Shown piece after piece: positions 60,078 to 64,000 of a stretch of 64,000 nt of DNA. The translations under genes and the position numbers were made by a program. The notes under the pieces are model-generated. The model did not search any database. It was not told where the DNA came from and was given only the letters and a program-made list of their open reading frames with translations. This DNA comes from JAYZBC01 sp036339375. GTDB lineage: Bacteria > Pseudomonadota > Alphaproteobacteria > MPNO01 > UBA2964. Position 1 is the stretch's first letter; each line of letters opens with the position of its first letter. The stretch is from contig JAYZBC010000045.1 in NCBI GenBank assembly GCA_036339375.1, forward strand, positions 62,001 through 126,000. The letters are read 5' to 3'.

Positions 60078-61487
60078 ATGAATAAACCAAAAACATTGTT
60101 TGAAAAAATTTGGGAAAAACACTCCATAACAACGAACGACGCCGGCCAAACACTCCTCTTCATTGACCGCCATTTTTGCCACGAGCTTTCCTTTCATGCT
60201 TTCAATATGCTGCATGGAAAAGGGCGAAAGGTTCGGCACCCAAAGATGACCTTTGCAATTCCAGATCACTACACGCCGACAACCGGATTAGAAGATGAGG
60301 ACTTTCCCGATGATGACCGCAAAGCTTTGGTAGCCAACTTGAAAATCAATGCGGAACGTAACAACTTGAATTTGTTTTGGCTTGATGACAACCGACGGGG
60401 GATTATCCATGTGGTCGGGCCTGAACAGGGAATTACTCAGCCGGGCTTAACAATAGTATGTGGTGATTCACACACATCTACGCATGGCGCATTAGGAGCG
60501 TTAGCTTTTGGTATTGGTGCTTCCGATGTAAGCCATGTCCTCGCAACACAAACTTTGTGGCAACCTAAGCCTAAGCCAATGAGGGTAACAATAAATGGAA
60601 CAAAACCATTAGGCATTACAGCCAAAGACATTATCCTGTCTATAATTGGTCATATTGGTGCTTCAGGTGGAACTGGGCATGTAATTGAATATGCGGGTCC
60701 TGTAATTAGAGGTTTGAGCATTGATGAACGGTTAACGGTATGTAATATGTCAATAGAAGCAGGTGCGCGCGCAGGAATGATTGCACCCGATCAAACAACT
60801 TTTTCCTACCTTCAAAACCGTCCTTTTGCTCCTCCCGAAAAGAACTGGGAAAAGACACTTAGTGACTGGCATACCCTATCAAGTGATGACGAAGCAAATT
60901 TCGCGAAAGAGGTTTCTTTGGACGTAAGTGAAATGGAACCAATGGTTACATGGGGAACAAGTCCTGAAGATGTCCTGCCGATTTCGGGTTCGATCCCAGA
61001 TCCGGATAGAGAAAAAAATTCGGGACGTAAAGCCGCGTTAAAACGCAAGCTGGATTATATGGGCCTACGTCCAGGTATTTCTTTAAATGAAATCCCAATA
61101 GACCGAGTATTTATTGGTTCGTGTACGAATAGTAGAATTGAAGATTTGAGAACAGCTGCTAATATTGTGAAAGGAAAAAAAGCAAAGGTTCCTAGCATTG
61201 TCGTTCCTGGTTCAGGTTTGATCCAACAACAAGCGGAAAGGGAAGGACTGGACAAAATTTTTCATGAAGCAGGCCTAGAATGGCGACCAGTGGCAGGGTG
61301 TTCAATGTGTATAGGTGTCAACGGAGATTCTGTAGCGCCAGGTGAAAGATGTGCGTCCACCTCTAACCGTAATTTTGAAGGTCGTCAGGGACGAGGTGCA
61401 AGAACCCATCTTTTAAGCCCTGCCATGGCTGCAACAGCAGCCATTACAGGGCACTTTTCTGATGCACGAAAAGTTAGGGAAACATGA
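60078..61487 (+). CDS. leuC: 3-isopropylmalate dehydratase large subunit
   Basis: Leucine biosynthesis: interconverts 2- and 3-isopropylmalate with LeuD. The 4Fe-4S cysteines are in FIGSCTNSRIEDL and GCSMCIGVNGD. The N-terminal MNKPKTLFEKIWEKH and VCGDSHTSTHGALGALAFGIG are as expected for the 469-residue bacterial form. AAAGG precedes the ATG. It overlaps leuD by ATGA. Confidence 0.97.
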   Translation: MNKPKTLFEKIWEKHSITTNDAGQTLLFIDRHFCHELSFHAFNMLHGKGRKVRHPKMTFAIPDHYTPTTGLEDEDFPDDDRKALVANLKINAERNNLNLFWLDDNRRGIIHVVGPEQGITQPGLTIVCGDSHTSTHGALGALAFGIGASDVSHVLATQTLWQPKPKPMRVTINGTKPLGITAKDIILSIIGHIGASGGTGHVIEYAGPVIRGLSIDERLTVCNMSIEAGARAGMIAPDQTTFSYLQNRPFAPPEKNWEKTLSDWHTLSSDDEANFAKEVSLDVSEMEPMVTWGTSPEDVLPISGSIPDPDREKNSGRKAALKRKLDYMGLRPGISLNEIPIDRVFIGSCTNSRIEDLRTAANIVKGKKAKVPSIVVPGSGLIQQQAEREGLDKIFHEAGLEWRPVAGCSMCIGVNGDSVAPGERCASTSNRNFEGRQGRGARTHLLSPAMAATAAITGHFSDARKVRET

Positions 61488-62086
61488 TGGAACCTTTTTT
61501 CCAATTCACTGCTGTAGCAGCACCGCTTAATCAAGATAATCTTGATACCGACCAAATTTTGCCCGCACGGTATTTGATGATGCCAAGGGACCAACGTTAT
61601 GGCACATATGTGTTTCGTGATTTGAGAATCAATCAGGAGGGAAAAGAAATTGAAACTTTTGTGCTAAATAAGACCGGTTTTAGAGAAGCCCGTATTATCG
61701 TAGCTGCAAAAAACTTTGGTTGTGGCTCGTCACGGGAAGGAGCCGTTTTTACACTTGTTGATGGTGGTTTCCGATCAATCATTGCAACTAGTTTCGGCGA
61801 CATATTTTACAATAACTCATTCAACAACGGTTTATTACCCGTTATCCTACCCGAGGACCAGGTTAATTCCCTGAGGGAACAACTAAACAACAAACCGGGT
61901 ACCAAATTATGTGTAGATCTTGAAAATCAACAAATTATTTTTCCAGACAAATCAAAGGTCCCTTTCGAAATCGATTCCCATCGACGATACCGACTTTTAA
62001 AGGGTCTGGATGCTGTCGATTACACGCTTCAATTTGAGAAAAAAATTACAAGTTTTGAAAAAAACCACCAAGATTTTTCATTGTAA
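61484..62086 (+). CDS. leuD: 3-isopropylmalate dehydratase small subunit
   Basis: The 200-residue partner of LeuC. NLDTDQILPARYL and GCGSSREGAVFTL are the family motifs, the former at the substrate-binding region. Its ATG overlaps the leuC stop, so the two are coupled. leuA and leuB are not in the window. The next gene, a binding-protein-like protein, starts 90 bases on after an inverted repeat. Confidence 0.97.
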   Translation: MMEPFFQFTAVAAPLNQDNLDTDQILPARYLMMPRDQRYGTYVFRDLRINQEGKEIETFVLNKTGFREARIIVAAKNFGCGSSREGAVFTLVDGGFRSIIATSFGDIFYNNSFNNGLLPVILPEDQVNSLREQLNNKPGTKLCVDLENQQIIFPDKSKVPFEIDSHRRYRLLKGLDAVDYTLQFEKKITSFEKNHQDFSL

Positions 62087-62135
62087 AATAAATTTATTAA
62101 TGACTGGGAAACAAAAAACATAGACCCAATCTATG

Positions 62136-62159
62136 GTTAAAAGACACTTGCGTTTTAAC
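62136..62159. promoter_or_regulatory. inverted repeat upstream of Pht5-like gene
   Basis: GTTAAAA (62136-62142) and TTTTAAC (62153-62159) are exact complements around a 10-base loop, 18 bases before the GTG start of the next gene. It could be an operator or an RNA stem; no T-run follows. Confidence 0.3.
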
Positions 62160-62177
62160 TGAAGAAAAGGAAATCCA

Positions 62178-63167
62178 GTGGCGAAATTGCCCATCACAAT
62201 GGCTTGTGGACCCTACGATAGAATGGAGGCCCTAAATTTAGGGGTTATTCAACCCGAAGGAATCGATCTTCGCTATTTAGCTATTCAGTCACCCCCCGAA
62301 ATTTTTGCAAGAATGATCAAAACAGCGTCTTTTGATGTAGCGGAAATGTCTATGGCCCATTACATAATCTCACGGATCCGAGGAAATTTTCCCTACATTG
62401 CTATTCCCGTTTTTCCTTCTCGGGTTTTTCGTCATGGGTTTATTTTTATCAATACCAAGTCTGGGATAACTTCCGCCAAAGATTTGGAAGGTAAACGAAT
62501 TGGGGTCCAAGAATACCGACAAACAGCTGGGGTTTGGGTTCGGGGCATCCTTCACAGTGAATTTGGTGTAGACTTAGGTGGTGTTAATTGGCTTGAGGGC
62601 GGTGTAAACAGTCCGCGTGCTCCTGATCCAGATATGGATATCCGTCCTACACATGGATTGTCACTTTCGGTAATTCCAGAAAATTTCTGTTTAAATGAAA
62701 TGCTTGAAATGGGAAAAATTGATGCTTATTTCGGCGCACGCCGTCCCCAAGCGTTAGATACGGGCCAAAATGTTGAACGCCTTTTTCCCAATTATCGTGA
62801 GTTAGAAAAACGATATTACCAAAAAACTGGGATCCATCCCATTATGCACACATTGGTAATCCGCGAGGAATTGTACGAAAAAAATCGTTGGATTGCGGAA
62901 AGCCTTTTTAAAGCCTGCGAAGAAGCAAAAACCTGGGCAATCGAACAAATGAGATTTTCCGGCGCCCAACGGTTAATGTTGCCATGGCTTCATGACGAAA
63001 TCGAGGAAATGCTTTCCCTGATGGGAAAAAATGCTTGGGCTTATGGCGTGGAACCTAACGAGGGAACGTTAAACACTTTTATGCAATTTCTAATAGATCA
63101 GCATTTCGTAAAAGAAACTCTACCCCTTTCAAAGATGTTTGCGCCCATTATTTCATGGAGTGAATAG
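62178..63167 (+). CDS. 4,5-dihydroxyphthalate decarboxylase-like/NMT1-type binding protein
   Basis: A 329-residue protein of the periplasmic-binding-protein-like fold. CGPYDRMEALNLGVIQPEGIDL resembles the start of Pht5-type 4,5-dihydroxyphthalate decarboxylase, and EGKRIGVQEYRQTAGVW the inter-domain region of NMT1-like proteins. There is no signal peptide, so it is probably a cytoplasmic enzyme rather than a transport receptor. The start is GTG 62178 after AAAAGGAAA. It converges on an amidohydrolase gene; decarboxylase chemistry would suit this neighbourhood, but the reaction is unproven. Confidence 0.75.
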   Translation: MAKLPITMACGPYDRMEALNLGVIQPEGIDLRYLAIQSPPEIFARMIKTASFDVAEMSMAHYIISRIRGNFPYIAIPVFPSRVFRHGFIFINTKSGITSAKDLEGKRIGVQEYRQTAGVWVRGILHSEFGVDLGGVNWLEGGVNSPRAPDPDMDIRPTHGLSLSVIPENFCLNEMLEMGKIDAYFGARRPQALDTGQNVERLFPNYRELEKRYYQKTGIHPIMHTLVIREELYEKNRWIAESLFKACEEAKTWAIEQMRFSGAQRLMLPWLHDEIEEMLSLMGKNAWAYGVEPNEGTLNTFMQFLIDQHFVKETLPLSKMFAPIISWSE

Positions 63168-63180
63168 AAGAGGCTTAAGT

Positions 63181-64000
63181 TCAATTAGATAAGGAACCAA
63201 GAGCGTCCCCATGGTTGGGCAATTTAATTTCCTGGGTCTTAACGAGTTTTGAAACCGCTTTTTCAACCGAGGTACCTTTAAAGAAATCTGGGTTCATTTG
63301 AGTGTGCAATTCTGTAACGTTCTTGAAAACAAAATCCCGAAAGTCTTCTTCCGTAAAAAGGCCCTCTTCAACAAGTTTATAAGCTTCCTCAACAGGCAAC
63401 CGAATATCTGGAACATCCCAATGTCCGATATCTGAACTAAACAATGCATTCAAACGAACATTAAAATGGTTGAGTTTTGGGTTAAAAGCGACAGCATTCA
63501 TACGATCATCTGCTTCACAACCAAAATAAAAATTAGGAACGAAAAGATCGCGAATATCTGTCTTTTTTTCTGCTTGACAAAGATTAAAGTCGTCCAGCCC
63601 ACGTTTATCTTCCCAATGAAAAGAAAAAAGATTATCAGCATTTTCTCTTTTGGCGATTCGTTTAGCGGTTAAATATTCGTTTCCGTATTTTTCGAACATT
63701 TTAACCATGAGACCCATATCAAGTTTAGAGGGGTCCATTTTGTCCTTTAAATATTCTACATTGCGTTTTTCCCAAAATTCACAAAGATCGTTGTAAAGAG
63801 CACTTGCCCAAGCGACGCCTCCTTCAAGGAAACCAAAATTAAGTGTGGGGTAACGCCGTGTCACTCCTCCCATAAATAACGAACGGCAAAGATGTTCATT
63901 CCCTACACCGAAACTCCCGAGGCGATTGAATACAAAATTTTGAGGTGAGTTCCGACGCAAGGTTCCCTGTGCACCCCCATGACCCGTAATTGCAACGCCC
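63181..64000 (-). CDS. amidohydrolase-family protein, N-terminal part beyond window
   Basis: The frame is open to the window's right edge (reading GHGGAQGT in the last visible codons), so the first part is missing; an internal TTG at 63960 is not the start. The visible part resembles the C-terminal half of the amidohydrolase_2 (ACMSD/gamma-resorcylate decarboxylase) type, with YPTLNFGFLEGGVAW and SSDIGHWDVPD. Metal-binding Asp is likely in SSDIGHWD. It is the last gene and convergent with the Pht5-like gene. It may be a metal-dependent (de)carboxylase; this is inference. Confidence 0.72.
   Translation of the reverse strand, partial: GVAITGHGGAQGTLRRNSPQNFVFNRLGSFGVGNEHLCRSLFMGGVTRRYPTLNFGFLEGGVAWASALYNDLCEFWEKRNVEYLKDKMDPSKLDMGLMVKMFEKYGNEYLTAKRIAKRENADNLFSFHWEDKRGLDDFNLCQAEKKTDIRDLFVPNFYFGCEADDRMNAVAFNPKLNHFNVRLNALFSSDIGHWDVPDIRLPVEEAYKLVEEGLFTEEDFRDFVFKNVTELHTQMNPDFFKGTSVEKAVSKLVKTQEIKLPNHGDALGSLSN

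Overview
This window is AT-rich DNA from an alphaproteobacterium, most likely a free-living marine or aquatic lineage. The evidence is the chromosomal order ribF-ileS-lspA-DUF3035 lipoprotein-M16-M16, the psd-pssA pair, the imuA-imuB-dnaE2 mutasome cassette with an alphaproteobacterial LexA box (GAAC-N7-GAAC), the mutL/pgi and rluB-rsmD/tadA neighbourhoods, and the TIGR02444 and ZapE genes. Genes are tightly packed, often with ATGA or TAATG overlaps. I saw no rRNA, tRNA, insertion sequence, prophage or CRISPR array.

Layout. 0-4 kb: two tandem UbiD-type decarboxylases (the first cut by the window edge) and a cupin. 3.9-12.3 kb: housekeeping genes (tadA, rluB, rsmD, mutL, pgi) with metabolic genes set between them (Asp/Glu racemase-fold protein, class I glutamine amidotransferase, cysteine hydrolase). 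12.3-20.0 kb: a minus-strand housekeeping run (two M16 peptidase genes, DUF3035 lipoprotein, lspA, ileS, ribF). 20.4-22.7 kb: SAM hydroxide adenosyltransferase, psd and pssA, facing a single-domain voltage-gated sodium channel. 24.6-30.1 kb: the SOS mutasome. 30.1-37.3 kb: an accessory catabolic island (GST, two VOC proteins, an acyl-CoA-dehydrogenase-fold monooxygenase, twin isochorismatase-fold amidohydrolases, twin ornithine cyclodeaminase/mu-crystallin proteins). 37.3-42.1 kb: a Gld-type ABC export system with a DUF4340 protein. 42.3-49.8 kb: an LhgO-like oxidase, two MFS transporters, a class II aldolase, the FAD and 2Fe-2S subunits of a molybdenum hydroxylase, a decayed coxL/livF remnant and a further isochorismatase. 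49.8-64 kb: a mixture of cell-envelope, riboflavin, leucine-biosynthesis, cell-division and accessory genes, ending in a truncated amidohydrolase.

How the genes may work together. The accessory genes look like a toolkit for small aromatic, N-heterocyclic or amide-bearing carboxylates: decarboxylation (UbiD), ring or side-chain oxygenation (flavin monooxygenase, VOC/extradiol proteins), amide hydrolysis (four isochorismatase-fold enzymes), imine or amino-acid handling (two OCD-type enzymes) and uptake (MFS). No substrate can be named from sequence. Tandem paralogue pairs recur (UbiD x2, isochorismatase x2, OCD x2, MFS x2), and only one DNA-binding regulator is visible in 64 kb. The most distinctive observations are the fused coxL/livF gene remnant that leaves coxM and coxS without a catalytic subunit, the twin amidohydrolase/OCD island with a palindrome in its divergent promoter, and enzyme-family members that have lost their defining active-site residues: a class II aldolase without its three zinc histidines, a racemase-fold protein without its cysteine pair, and an S24-type repressor without its serine.
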